Shown here: positions 24,753-33,720 of the stretch, one piece after another
How positions within the stretch are numbered: the stretch's first letter is position 1
Layout: every line of letters starts with the position of its first letter
NCBI RefSeq assembly: GCF_004912275.1
Contig: NZ_STGY01000016.1
Span: 7,443-65,572, forward strand
Source: Glycomyces buryatensis
Lineage (GTDB): Bacteria; Actinomycetota; Actinomycetes; Mycobacteriales; Micromonosporaceae
Direction of reading: 5' to 3'
DNA: 58,130 nt
Notes under the pieces: model-generated
The model's database searches: none
What the model saw: the letters and a program-made list of their open reading frames with translations, nothing else
What the model was told of the DNA's origin: nothing
Program-made: the position numbers and the translations under genes

Positions 24753-25580
24753 TTGACTTCACCAGCCGCCGGGTGGTCCCCACCCGGCATCGACACCACC
24801 GTGCCGTCGGTCGCGCGCGTCTATGACGCGATCCTCGGCGGGCGGGACAACTTCGAGGTGGACCGCGAGGCCGCCCAGACGTTCATGTGGCACATTCCGC
24901 AGGCCAAACAGGTCGCGTGGTCGAATCGGGCCGCGCTCATCCGGGGCGTGCAGTACATGGTGCGCCAGGCGGGGATCGATCAGATCCTCGACATCGGGTG
25001 CGGGCTGCCGACCAAGCAGAACACCCACGAGGCCGCGCAGGAGATCAACCCCGCCACCCGGGTGGTCTACGTGGACAATGACCCGATGGTGCTCGCGCAC
25101 GGCCGGGCCCTGTTGGCCAACAATGAGAACACGACGGTCGTCACCGCGGACCTCCGCGATCCCCAGGCCATTCTGGATGACCCCGTAGTCCACGAGTACC
25201 TGGATTTCGATCGGCCGGTAGGCGTGATGCTCATCGGGATGATCATGTTGATCTCCGATGACGAGGGCCCCGACGACATCATCGCGACGCTGATGGAGCC
25301 CCTCGCTCCGGGCTCGCACCTGTTCATCACCGACTGGCCCGACACGGGCGATCCGGCCCAGCACGCGCTGTCGCGAGCCTGCCTGGAGACCCTCGGGAAT
25401 GGTTGGGCCCGACCGCTCGATGAGGTCCGGTCGCGCTTCCAGGGCATGGAGATGGTCCCGCCGGGACTGGACTACATCGCCCGCTGGTTCCCCGAGGACC
25501 CCGAAAAGCCGGTCGCCGAGTTCGAGGACCTGGAGTCCCACGAGCGCACCATGATGGCCGGGATCGCCGTCAAGCGGTGA
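24753..25580 (+). CDS. SAM-dependent methyltransferase, DUF574 family
   Basis: About 275 residues of the large actinobacterial DUF574 (PF04672) family. Diagnostic segments are SVARVYDAILGGRDNFEVDREAA near the N-terminus, motif I ILDIGCGLPTKQN, VVYVDNDPMVLAHGRALL, and VMLIGMIMLI for the beta-4 region. The C-terminal half has RFQGMEMVPPGL. The start is taken as TTG 24753 with AGGA 10 bp upstream, since homologues begin close to the PSVARVYD motif; the ATG at 24678 is the main alternative. The methyl acceptor is unknown for almost the whole family. It stands between regulatory genes and GH16 with its own stop before a clear GH16 promoter. Confidence 0.82.
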   Translation: MTSPAAGWSPPGIDTTVPSVARVYDAILGGRDNFEVDREAAQTFMWHIPQAKQVAWSNRAALIRGVQYMVRQAGIDQILDIGCGLPTKQNTHEAAQEINPATRVVYVDNDPMVLAHGRALLANNENTTVVTADLRDPQAILDDPVVHEYLDFDRPVGVMLIGMIMLISDDEGPDDIIATLMEPLAPGSHLFITDWPDTGDPAQHALSRACLETLGNGWARPLDEVRSRFQGMEMVPPGLDYIARWFPEDPEKPVAEFEDLESHERTMMAGIAVKR

Positions 25581-25670
25581 CGCGGTCGGCCCGCTGGTCG
25601 GCCTCGTTCTCCCACAGCCTGTTCGCTCCGGCAGGTCCATTCCGAACGTCTTCGGTCCACACCGTACATA

Positions 25671-25699
25671 TTGACTTCCTTCGATGGTTTAGCTAAGGT
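25671..25699 (+). promoter_or_regulatory. Housekeeping-type promoter of the GH16 gene
   Basis: TTGACT (25671-25676), a 17-bp spacer and TAAGGT (25694-25699) form a good sigma-70-type promoter 64 bp before the GH16 ATG. No palindromic operator is visible around it. Confidence 0.6.
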
Positions 25700-25763
25700 G
25701 TCGGATAAGTCCGGAACCTGCTCGCCTCCCGCTTTTGAGGCGACCGACCCGAAGGCGGCTCCC

Positions 25764-26636
25764 ATGACGCGACGGACCTCCCCCACTCAAGAAATCCGCA
25801 GAGCTCGATTCGGCGGCGTCCGGGTCCGGTTCGCCGCGGTCGCGGTCTTCGCCCTCGCGCTCCTGTTCACCGGATCGGTCGGCGTCGCGTCCGCCGCCGA
25901 GTCCGAAGAGGACGACGCCCAGGCCGCCGCCTGGGAGACCCTCATCGACGGCTCGTTCGCCAATCGGCAGACCCTCGAGTCGGAGTGGAACTACCTGTAC
26001 CCGTGGGGATCCGACCACAACGGCACCGCCCGCATGTACGCCGGCTCCACCGACAACAACCACCTGTACCTCTCCCCCAGCGGCGTCCTGAACATCAAGG
26101 CCACCCGGATCGACTGGGACGAGGGAACCAGCGACAAGGATCCGTACCTGCCGATCCACTACCACTCGGCGGCGATCCACGCCAAGGACCAGATCACGGT
26201 CAACGACACCTTCCCCGACTACGAGATCAGGGGCGAGTTCCAGGCGCCGTCGACGGCGGGCACCTGGCCGGCGTTCTGGATCACCGGAGCGAACTCCTGG
26301 CCGCCGGAGAGCGACATCCTGGAGTTCAAGGGCGACAACCGGAACTGGTTCAACACCTACGACGGGAGCTGGGACAATACGATCGTCCCGGTCAGCTCGC
26401 CGGGCAGCTGGCACGAGTACCGGATCTGGATGACCAAGATCAACGCCACCGACGTCGAGATCCACTACTACCTCGACGACGTGTGGAAGGGCTCGCACAT
26501 CGGGTCGAACTTCGTCGGCAAGCCCATGAACCTCATCATCAACCTCCAGATGGAGGGCTCGTCGGGATCCTCGGGCCCGAGCGGGGACACGTACTACCGC
26601 GCCCAGAACGTCTACGTGGGCCGCACCAGGGCCTGA
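25764..26636 (+). CDS. Secreted glycoside hydrolase, GH16 family
   Basis: A 290-residue extracellular endo-glycanase. A long signal peptide ends near VASAAES (residue 46). The jelly-roll domain carries the retaining GH16 catalytic motif ExDxxE as ESDILE (Glu182, Asp184, Glu187), preceded by TWPAFWITGANSWPP. Substrate is not readable: GH16 covers beta-1,3-glucans, galactans, agar and xyloglucan. Location between a pectin regulator and PL9, with galactoside genes nearby, would suit a beta-galactan, but this is inference. The ATG at 25764 is chosen over an upstream in-frame start at 25671 because that one lies on the -35 box. Confidence 0.87.
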   Translation: MTRRTSPTQEIRRARFGGVRVRFAAVAVFALALLFTGSVGVASAAESEEDDAQAAAWETLIDGSFANRQTLESEWNYLYPWGSDHNGTARMYAGSTDNNHLYLSPSGVLNIKATRIDWDEGTSDKDPYLPIHYHSAAIHAKDQITVNDTFPDYEIRGEFQAPSTAGTWPAFWITGANSWPPESDILEFKGDNRNWFNTYDGSWDNTIVPVSSPGSWHEYRIWMTKINATDVEIHYYLDDVWKGSHIGSNFVGKPMNLIINLQMEGSSGSSGPSGDTYYRAQNVYVGRTRA

Positions 26637-26649
26637 CCGGGACCGACCG

Positions 26650-26685
26650 CGCGCCGCCGCTCCGCCAACGCGGGGAGGCGGCGCG
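26650..26685 (+). terminator. Rho-independent-type hairpin after the GH16 gene
   Basis: The stem CGCGCCGCC/GGCGGCGCG (26650-26658 and 26677-26685) is extended by four more pairs after one mismatch, with an 8-nt loop, 14 bp after the GH16 stop. A T-poor tail follows. Confidence 0.6.
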
Positions 26686-26749
26686 TTCGGCTGTGCACCC
26701 AATGGTTCGACGGCATGGAGCGGCGGCGCGCGGTCGCCGAAAAATTTCC

Positions 26750-26763
26750 TGCAATCGTTTGCA
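26750..26763. promoter_or_regulatory. LacI-type operator O3 upstream of the PL9 gene
   Basis: TGCAATCGTTTGCA is identical, on the opposite strand, to the core of O1 before PL1 and shares the 12-mer of O2. It lies 114 bp upstream of the PL9 ATG, next to an AT-rich stretch (TATTGAAATATGGACAG) that can hold the promoter. Confidence 0.7.
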
Positions 26764-26877
26764 TCGATGTATTGAAATATGGACAGTTCTATCTCTACAC
26801 TGATCTGACCGGCGTGACCGCCACGCCGCATAACCCTCGGCAATCCCCCCTTGAATTCCTTGAGAAAGAGCGCAGCC

Positions 26878-28458
26878 ATGTCCCGAAGAAGAGTGAGAGC
26901 GACGGTGGTGGCCGGGCTGACCGGCCTGGTCACCATTGCCGCCACGGTGATCGCGATGAACTCGGCACAAGCGGCCTCCACCCGTTACGAGGCGGAGACC
27001 TCGCCCGCCACCTGCGGCGGCACCATCGACTCCAACCACGCCGGCTACTCCGGCAGCGGCTTCTGCAACTCCACCAACGCCGACGGCGCGGCCGCGCAGT
27101 TCACGATCAACTCCTCCGGCGCCGGAACGGCCACCCTTGGCATCCGGTACGCCAATGGCGGCTCCGGCGACCGGCCCGCGAACCTCGTGGTCAACGGCGC
27201 CACCGTCCAATCGGCCGGCTCCTACGGGGTGACCGGCGCGTGGGCCAACTGGACCACGAAGACCGTGACCGTCCCGGTCAACGCCGGCAACAACACCATC
27301 CGCCTGGTCGCCACCGGCGCGGACGGACTCGCCAATATCGACTTCGTGGACTTCGAGCTGGGCGGCGACCCGGGCGAGACCACCCCGCCGCCCCAGGGCG
27401 ATGCGATCTACGTGGCGCCGAGCGGCACCTCCGGCGCCGCCGGAACCATCTCGAACCCGACCACGCTCGCCTCCGCCGTCGACCGCGTCGCGGCCGGCGG
27501 AACCATCTACCTGCGCGGCGGCACCTACAACTACTCCCAGACCGTCGTCATCGGCGAGAACAACAACGGTCTCTCAGGTGACCGAACCCAGTTGTTCGCG
27601 TACAACAACGAGACCCCGGTGCTGAACTTCTCGGCGCAGAGCGAGGCCACCACCGCCCGCGGGCTCTCGGTCAACGGCGACTACTGGCACGTCCGCGGCA
27701 TCATCGTGGAACGCGCCGGTGACAACGGGATCTCCGTGGGCGGCAGCAACAACGTCTTCGAACGGGTCGTCACGCGCTTCAACCGCGACTCGGGCCTCCA
27801 GATCTCGCGGGCGGCCTCGACCACGCCGAAGGCCGATTGGCCGGCCAATAACCTGGTCATCACCTCCGAGTCGCACGACAATGCCGACTCCGACGGCGAG
27901 GACGCGGACGGTTTCGCCGCCAAGCTGACCGTCGGGTCCGGCAACGTCTTCCGCAACACCGTGGCCCACCACAATATCGATGACGGATGGGACCTCTACA
28001 CCAAGACGGACACCGGGGCCATCGGCGTCGTGACCATCGAGAACTCGCTCGCCTGGGGCAATGGAACGCTGTCGAACGGCTCGCAGGCCGGCAACGGCGA
28101 CCGCAACGGCTTCAAGCTGGGTGGCGAGGACATCTCGGTCAACCACATCATCCGCAATAACTTCGCCATCGACAACGGCAAGCACGGGTTCACCTACAAC
28201 CGAAACCTGGGATCGATGACGATCTCCGGCAATGTCAGCACCAACAATGAAGAGCGAAACTTCAACTTCGACGGCGGCTCTTCGGTGTTCACCAACAACA
28301 CCTCCTGCAATAGCGGCTCGACCGACCGCATCATCGGCTCCGCCGACGGCACGAACCAATTCTGGTCCGGCTCGAACGGCTCGCGCTGCTCCTCATACAG
28401 CGGCACACTGCGCTGGTCCTTCGCCTCGGACGGGAGGCTGGTCGTGACCTTCGGCTAG
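26878..28458 (+). CDS. Secreted pectate lyase, PL9 family, with N-terminal CBM35-like module
   Basis: A 526-residue protein. The signal peptide ends near NSAQAAS (about residue 34). Residues ~35-165 form a CBM35/CBM6-like sandwich (TRYEAETSPATCGGTID to NIDFVDFELGG), followed by a short Pro linker. The remaining ~350 residues are a right-handed parallel beta-helix with the PL9 landmarks AIYVAPSGTSGAAGT, NADSDGEDADGFAAKL (calcium aspartates and catalytic lysine) and HHNIDDGWDLYTK. It cuts polygalacturonate at the cell exterior. The ATG at 26878 has GAGAAAGAG upstream; an in-frame TTG at 26851 is less likely. Operator O3 places it under the same LacI regulator as PL1. Confidence 0.91.
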   Translation: MSRRRVRATVVAGLTGLVTIAATVIAMNSAQAASTRYEAETSPATCGGTIDSNHAGYSGSGFCNSTNADGAAAQFTINSSGAGTATLGIRYANGGSGDRPANLVVNGATVQSAGSYGVTGAWANWTTKTVTVPVNAGNNTIRLVATGADGLANIDFVDFELGGDPGETTPPPQGDAIYVAPSGTSGAAGTISNPTTLASAVDRVAAGGTIYLRGGTYNYSQTVVIGENNNGLSGDRTQLFAYNNETPVLNFSAQSEATTARGLSVNGDYWHVRGIIVERAGDNGISVGGSNNVFERVVTRFNRDSGLQISRAASTTPKADWPANNLVITSESHDNADSDGEDADGFAAKLTVGSGNVFRNTVAHHNIDDGWDLYTKTDTGAIGVVTIENSLAWGNGTLSNGSQAGNGDRNGFKLGGEDISVNHIIRNNFAIDNGKHGFTYNRNLGSMTISGNVSTNNEERNFNFDGGSSVFTNNTSCNSGSTDRIIGSADGTNQFWSGSNGSRCSSYSGTLRWSFASDGRLVVTFG

Positions 28459-28517
28459 CCGGTCCGAGGTCCCAACCAGAAATTCCCAGGCCGGTCCGCT
28501 CTCTCGTCGGGGCGGAT

Positions 28518-28548
28518 CGGCCGTTGCCATGCGAGGCATGAACGGCCG
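28518..28548. terminator. Hairpin between the convergent PL9 and HEAT-repeat genes
   Basis: The stem CGGCCGTT/AACGGCCG (28518-28525 and 28541-28548) with a 15-nt loop lies 60 bp after PL9 and 15 bp after the HEAT-repeat gene in its own direction. It can serve both. Confidence 0.5.
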
Positions 28549-28562
28549 AGAGGGACGGAACA

Positions 28563-30371
28563 TCAAGCCGTCTCGGGCCCGGGTTCAAGTTGCGGTCCGG
28601 CCCGCGGTCGTGCGGTGTTCAGGAGCCACTGCAGGGTTTCGCGGGTGTCAGGGTACAACTCGTTCGCGCGTGTCTGGACCAGCGCGCGGAGATCGCCACG
28701 TAGTCGGTCGTCGATCGGCGCGGTGACCGACGCGACTTCGTAACGGCACATGTAGTCCAGTTCGCGCAGGCCGTCCTCTGACAGTCGCGTGTCGGGGTCG
28801 TCGTACAAGGTCAATTCGACCCAGATTCGGTGCCAGATCCCGTGCTCACGAAGGAGCGATGCGGCCGACCTGCGTACGTTGACCGGATGGCGGTGTCGCA
28901 TGAGTTCGCGAAGGGCGGCAGGGGACGGGAGTGTCCGCCGTTCCAAGAGATATCCGACCACGGCGCGCGTCACTGACGGCGCGGGATCGGTCAGGAGTCC
29001 GGAGAGTTCGCGGTCTGCGTGGAGGTGCTTGAGTGCGTTGACGACCGCTGCCCGGGTCTGCGGGCGCGGGTCGGCAAGGAAGGGCACCACCAGATCCGCA
29101 TCCGTCTTCTGGCCGCATTCGCCCAGACCTTGGATGGTCGGTTTCGGCGAAATCATGGGCGATTGCAGGAGCGCACGGTAATGAGCGGCCGGATCTTGGC
29201 CCGCGCGGCGCAGACCCCACTGTGCGGTGGCGCGAACTGCTGCACTGCGATCGGTCAGGAACCCCTCGATCCCCGAGAAGTCTTCGAGGCGGACCAATCC
29301 CGTCAGCACCACCGCGCGGACGCGGCCGGAGCGAGCTTCCATCAGGGGCCGCAGTGCGTCTGGACTGCCCAGCGACACGGCCTGATCCGCCAACTCCTCT
29401 GCGCAGGCCTCCTGCAGTCGATCGTCGAATCGTCCGGTCGCGATCGCTGTCAAGTGCGGCGCCTGGAGGCGCCGCTGATCGGTCAGTGCCCTCCCGGCCC
29501 ATCGGGCGGACCGCCCATCCGATTCGGCGAGGACGGCGAGGAGTGTTTCGTCGTTGGAATTCTGGAGCGCCTCGATGATCAGACCGAGCATCGGTGCCGC
29601 ATCTGCTCGGTCCCTGAGTCGGCAAGCGACCGTGAGCATCGCACCAAGCGTTTCGTCATCGCTTGCGGCAAGGAGACCAGGCAGCAGCGCAATAGCGAGG
29701 GCGCGCACCTGTGCGACATGGTCGACCGTCCGCATCAGCAGCATCGGGTACAGCCGCGGATGTTCAGCCAGGTTCGAATACTCCAGAACCTCGGCACGAC
29801 GGTAACCGTCGCCCGATGCCATCGCCAGCGCCAGTCCCAGCGTCGTCTCGGGCATGGATGCACCGACCATGGCGAGATCGGTGCCGCCGGAGCGGAATCG
29901 AGTCCAGTTCCGAACGGCTTGATCGAACGCCGGCCAGGCGTTCGGGCCGAGTGAGAGCAGTTCGTCAAGGGCGGCCTCGGCTTTGCCGCGGTCAGCGGAG
30001 GCGTTGAAGTACCGCAAAATCCGGGGAGTCTTTCGCAACATGGAAGGGACTCCGTCGAGTTCGTCAAAGGCCGGCAGATAGGGCGAAAGAGTCTTCCGGT
30101 CGAATCGGGCCCGCTCCATCGCCGCGGGCCAACCTTGCATCGGTGCGCGTTTGCGGATGAGCAGACCGGGCAAGGCGACCACCATTGCCACGAACGACAT
30201 CAGCGCCAGGACCTCGCCCGAGACGTGCCCCGTGAAGTAGAGCCCTGTCACGACAGCAATGACCGCACCTGCCGCGACCAGGGCCAAGGTGTCGACCGGA
30301 CGCTTGCTTCGACCTCGGTGCGTGGAGGAATGGAGCGGCCTGGTGCGGCGGTCATCGGGCTGGAATGGCAT
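28563..30371 (-). CDS. Membrane-anchored HEAT-repeat protein
   Basis: A 602-residue protein with two N-terminal transmembrane helices (about 28-47 and 52-71). A long alpha-helical solenoid follows. HEAT-like pairs are visible from about residue 200 onward (ALRPLMEARSGRVRAVVLTGLVRL, IEGFLTDRSAAVRATAQWGLRRAG, VVPFLADPRPQTRAAVVNALKHL, LLTDPAPSVTRAVVGYLLE). Such repeats mediate protein contacts on the cytosolic face. It lies 33 bp after the GH42 gene on the same strand, so it may be read through from the galactoside operon, but a functional link is not evident. No enzyme motif was seen. Confidence 0.78.
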   Translation of the reverse strand: MPFQPDDRRTRPLHSSTHRGRSKRPVDTLALVAAGAVIAVVTGLYFTGHVSGEVLALMSFVAMVVALPGLLIRKRAPMQGWPAAMERARFDRKTLSPYLPAFDELDGVPSMLRKTPRILRYFNASADRGKAEAALDELLSLGPNAWPAFDQAVRNWTRFRSGGTDLAMVGASMPETTLGLALAMASGDGYRRAEVLEYSNLAEHPRLYPMLLMRTVDHVAQVRALAIALLPGLLAASDDETLGAMLTVACRLRDRADAAPMLGLIIEALQNSNDETLLAVLAESDGRSARWAGRALTDQRRLQAPHLTAIATGRFDDRLQEACAEELADQAVSLGSPDALRPLMEARSGRVRAVVLTGLVRLEDFSGIEGFLTDRSAAVRATAQWGLRRAGQDPAAHYRALLQSPMISPKPTIQGLGECGQKTDADLVVPFLADPRPQTRAAVVNALKHLHADRELSGLLTDPAPSVTRAVVGYLLERRTLPSPAALRELMRHRHPVNVRRSAASLLREHGIWHRIWVELTLYDDPDTRLSEDGLRELDYMCRYEVASVTAPIDDRLRGDLRALVQTRANELYPDTRETLQWLLNTARPRAGPQLEPGPETA

Positions 30372-30404
30372 GGGTATGACTCCGGAATTCGCCGAGCCGT
30401 CGGC

Positions 30405-32462
30405 TCAGCGCTGCTCCGTCTCCTCGCTGAGGACCGCCACCCCGTAGCCCGACAGCCGGAAGAACCTTCCCGCCGCCGTTCCCTGACCCTCGAGCAGGTT
30501 GAGGCGCCCGTCCTGTTTCAGGTCGATCTCCACCGCTTCGGCATTGTGGTTCAGCACGAAGAGGTGTCCCCGGCCGTCCTTGTCCCGGCGGCGCACCACC
30601 TCCACGCCGTCCCGGGTGTCCATGAGCGGCTTCGCGCCCGCATCGCTCACGCAGTCGAGCACCATGCGGCGCATGGTCTCCCGGTCCGTCGAGACGCCGA
30701 TGTACGTCGCCGTCCCCGAGCCGAAGCCGTTCCTCGTCACCGCGGGCCGGCCCCGCAGCTCGCCGTCTGTGATGACCGCCAGCGCCTGCGCTCCGTCCAA
30801 CACGATGTGGTCCTGCCAGTCGACCACTCGTCCGATGTGGCCATCGTGGTCGATGCCGCTGGTTCGGCCCTCGGGGAGCGGGCCGAATTCGTCTATCTCG
30901 ATGCCGAGCAGTTCGCGGAAGGCCCCCGGGTGGGCACCGGGCAGGACCCGGTCGAACTCGTCCACGATGCCGGAGAAGTAGGACATCAGCAGGTGTCCTC
31001 CTTCCCGCACATAGTCGGTGAGGTTCGCGGTGCCCGCTTCGTCGGTCAGGTAGAGGTTGGGGACCACCACCAGGCGGTATTCGCTCAGGTCGTCCGTCGG
31101 CTTCACGAAGTCGACGGGGACGTTGGCTCCCCACAGGGGCCGGTAGTGCTCCATGACCCGCTCGGTCCAGCGCAGGTCCGAGGACGGGTGGTCGAATCCT
31201 TCTAGGGCCCACCAGCTCTCCCAGTCCCAGACCATTGCCACCTCGGCGCGGTCGCAGCGGCCGCCGGCCAGGTTCGCCAGTCGGCCCACGTCCTCTCCCA
31301 GCGCGACGACCTCACGCCAGGTCCGGGTTCCGGTGCCGCCGTGGGGAACCATCGCCGAGTGGAACCGCTCGGCGCCGGCCCGGGAGGCTCGCCATTGGAA
31401 GAACATGACCGAGTCGGCGCCGCGTGCCACCGCCTGGAGCGAGCGGGCGCGGATCTGACCGGCCGGGCGGGCCGGGTTTCGGCCGCCGGAGAGGTTGCGG
31501 CCGGTGGCCGATTCCAGCATGAGCCAGGGTTTTCCGCCGCGCAGGGACCGCATGAGGTCGAAGTTGTAGGCGGCCTTCACCTCACCGTCGGGGGCGAGCG
31601 GGCCCGCGTAGATGTCGATCGCGGCGATGTCCTCGGCGGCGGCCCACTTCCAGTAGTCGAGGTTCTTGAAGGAGCCCATGAAGTTGGTGAGGATCGGCAG
31701 GTCGGGTGTGTGGCGGCGGACGATGTCCCGTTCGGCGGTGAAGCATTCGAGCGCGGCCGCGTCCGAGAACCGCCAGTAGTCGAGCACCTGGCCGGGGTTG
31801 GGGCCGGAGATCAGGCGTGAACGCGGTGCGGGGGCGCCGATGTGGTCGAAGGTCTCGTAGTGCTGGCCCCAGAAGGCGGTGCCCCAGGCGTCATTGAGCG
31901 CCTCGATGGATTCGTAGCGGTCGGCGAGCCAGCGCTGGAAGTGCGCGACGGAGGCCTCGCAGTGGCACTGGTAGCCGATGTACTCGTTTCCGATGTGCCA
32001 CATGGCGAGCGCGGGGTGGCCCGCGTACCGCTGGGCGAGCTTTTCGGTGATGCGGGCGGCGTACTCGCGGAACACCGGGGACGACTGGCAGTAGTGGCAG
32101 CGGGCGCCGAAGCCGGTGCGGCGGCCTTCGGGGTCGATCGGGAGGGTCCCGGGGTGTCGGTGGGCGAGCCAGGACGGCGGGGCGGCGGTCGGGGTGGCCA
32201 GGTCGACGTTGATGCCGTTCCCGGCCAAGAGGTCCATGATCTGGTCGAGCCAGCCGAAGTCGAAGACGCCGGGCGAGGGTTCGAGCAGGCCCCAGGAGAA
32301 GACGCCGACGGTGACCAGATTGACCCCGGCCTCGCGCATCAGGCGGACGTCCTCTTTCCAGGTCTCCCGGTCCCATTGCTCGGGGTTGTAGTCGCCGCCG
32401 TAGGCCAGGCCTCCCAGCCGGCGGCGCAATCCATCGAGGCGTTCATCGACGGGGTCAGACAC
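30405..32462 (-). CDS. Beta-galactosidase, GH42 family
   Basis: A 685-residue cytosolic enzyme (no signal peptide) hydrolysing beta-galactosides or short galactans. The TIM barrel starts with LAYGGDYNPEQWDRETWKEDVRLM. The acid/base is Glu160 in MWHIGNEYIGY and the nucleophile is Glu318 in PWLMLESATG. The zinc-type cysteine cluster of the family is present (Cys122, Cys125, Cys166, Cys168). The trimerisation and C-terminal beta domains fill the remaining length. It is the last sugar gene of the cluster, downstream of its LacI-type regulator, with a LacI-style half-palindrome at 32516-32527. It would act on sugars brought in by the adjacent ABC importer. Confidence 0.94.
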   Translation of the reverse strand: MSDPVDERLDGLRRRLGGLAYGGDYNPEQWDRETWKEDVRLMREAGVNLVTVGVFSWGLLEPSPGVFDFGWLDQIMDLLAGNGINVDLATPTAAPPSWLAHRHPGTLPIDPEGRRTGFGARCHYCQSSPVFREYAARITEKLAQRYAGHPALAMWHIGNEYIGYQCHCEASVAHFQRWLADRYESIEALNDAWGTAFWGQHYETFDHIGAPAPRSRLISGPNPGQVLDYWRFSDAAALECFTAERDIVRRHTPDLPILTNFMGSFKNLDYWKWAAAEDIAAIDIYAGPLAPDGEVKAAYNFDLMRSLRGGKPWLMLESATGRNLSGGRNPARPAGQIRARSLQAVARGADSVMFFQWRASRAGAERFHSAMVPHGGTGTRTWREVVALGEDVGRLANLAGGRCDRAEVAMVWDWESWWALEGFDHPSSDLRWTERVMEHYRPLWGANVPVDFVKPTDDLSEYRLVVVPNLYLTDEAGTANLTDYVREGGHLLMSYFSGIVDEFDRVLPGAHPGAFRELLGIEIDEFGPLPEGRTSGIDHDGHIGRVVDWQDHIVLDGAQALAVITDGELRGRPAVTRNGFGSGTATYIGVSTDRETMRRMVLDCVSDAGAKPLMDTRDGVEVVRRRDKDGRGHLFVLNHNAEAVEIDLKQDGRLNLLEGQGTAAGRFFRLSGYGVAVLSEETEQR

Positions 32463-32515
32463 AGGTACTCCTCGGGGCGTGATCGTTCACTGTATTGTGC
32501 AGCCAACTCACGATA

Positions 32516-32527
32516 GAAAACGCTTAC
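32516..32527. promoter_or_regulatory. LacI-style site upstream of the GH42 gene
   Basis: GAAAACGCTTAC is an imperfect palindrome around CG, 54 bp upstream of the GH42 ATG. It shares AAAACGCTT with the PL11 upstream site (1899-1907). Confidence 0.35.
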
Positions 32528-32571
32528 TCGTCTCTTCGCGCCGGGCTGGCTTGTCTCTGCATCGGGCTCAC

Positions 32572-33615
32572 TCAGCCGCGCACCGGGCTCGGGGGCGCGG
32601 TGCTGTCGCGGAGGATGAGCCGGGGCCGCTCGGACGAGTAGCGGCGGTCGCCGGTGCCGTCCACGCCCTCCAGCAGCAGCTGGAAGCCGCGGCCGCCCAG
32701 TCCGGAGAAGTCCTGCTCCACGGTCGTCAGCGGCGGCGACCACAGCTCGGCGAGCGGGTGGTCGTCGAATCCCGCGACCGAGATGTCCTGCGGGACGCGC
32801 AGGCCCGCTTCGGAAATGCCCCGCATGACGCCCATGGCGATCTCGTCGTTGCCGCAGAAGACGGCGGTGACGCTCGGGTCGGCCGCGAGGTCGCGGCCGA
32901 TGGCGATGCCACTCTTGGGATCCCAGGTCGCATCGTGCACGGGCGGAACCGGCGCCCCGGCCGTGGTGAGGGCGCGCTTCCAACCGGTCGTGCGCCCGTC
33001 GACCCGGCGCGACGGCGGAACCCGCACGTGGTGCACCGTCCGGTGGCCGAGCCCCAGCAGGTAGTCGGTGAGCTCCTCGGCCGCGGCGGCCTCGTCCAGG
33101 ACCGCCTGGCGCACCCCGGTCTCCCGGGTGCCCGACAATGCCACGACGGGAAGCGCCGCCGGGATCTGCTTCAGCGCCGCCACGCCGGGAGGGTCGAACT
33201 TGAGCACCACGACGCCCGCGAGCGTCTGCGTCAGGACCACCGAGACCGCACGGTCCACTTCGTCCTCGTCGGCGCTCTCGACCACGATGATCATCACCGT
33301 GTAGCCCTCGGCGCGGGCGGCGATCTCGACCCCGCGGATGGTCTCGGCGTAGCCGTACCGCGAGGTGTTGCCCGCGATGACGGCGATGGTCCGGGACTTG
33401 CGCGAGACGAGCGCCCGGGCGGCGGAGCTGGGGCGGAAGTTGAGTTCCGCGATGGCGGCCTCGACCAGTTCCCGCTTCTGCGGGCTCACCCGCGCGGCGC
33501 CGGTCAGCACCCGGGACACGGTCGGGACGGAGACGCCGGCCCGCTCGGCCACGTCGCTGATCGTCGGGTTCCTGGGTCCCATGGCCGTTCCGTTCGCCGC
33601 CTTTCTGAGGCTCAT
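32572..33615 (-). CDS. LacI family transcriptional regulator of the galactoside cluster
   Basis: A 347-residue regulator with HTH PTISDVAERAGVSVPTVSRVL, hinge SSAARALVSRKSRT, and sugar-sensing domain (IAVIAGNTSRYGYAETIRGVEIA, then ISVAGFDDHPLAELWSPPLTTVEQD). It lies between the permease pair and GH42 on the same strand. The start may be ATG 33615, or ATG 33582, which is closer to the HTH and has GGAACGG ahead; neither ribosome site is strong. Likely targets are the palindromes between GH36 and the divergent clan-A gene, which have the LacI/GalR form GAAANCGNTTTC. The effector is probably a galactoside. Confidence 0.88.
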   Translation of the reverse strand: MSLRKAANGTAMGPRNPTISDVAERAGVSVPTVSRVLTGAARVSPQKRELVEAAIAELNFRPSSAARALVSRKSRTIAVIAGNTSRYGYAETIRGVEIAARAEGYTVMIIVVESADEDEVDRAVSVVLTQTLAGVVVLKFDPPGVAALKQIPAALPVVALSGTRETGVRQAVLDEAAAAEELTDYLLGLGHRTVHHVRVPPSRRVDGRTTGWKRALTTAGAPVPPVHDATWDPKSGIAIGRDLAADPSVTAVFCGNDEIAMGVMRGISEAGLRVPQDISVAGFDDHPLAELWSPPLTTVEQDFSGLGGRGFQLLLEGVDGTGDRRYSSERPRLILRDSTAPPSPVRG

Positions 33616-33669
33616 CGCACCGCACCGCCGAAGGCGGCGCTCATTGCCCCACTCCCCTGCCGGAGCGGA

Positions 33670-33720
33670 TCATTTCACGGCTCCACTGATGCTCTTGCTC
33701 ATTTCACCGCTCCACTGGTG
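33670..33720. repeat. 29-bp-period direct repeat duplicating the permease 3' end
   Basis: The 22-mers at 33670-33691 and 33699-33720 differ at two positions. The right copy encodes the last codons and the stop of the upstream permease (ISGITSGAVK-stop, read on the minus strand). The left copy would encode SISGAVK-stop in the spacer. It looks like a small tandem duplication of the gene end. Confidence 0.55.
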
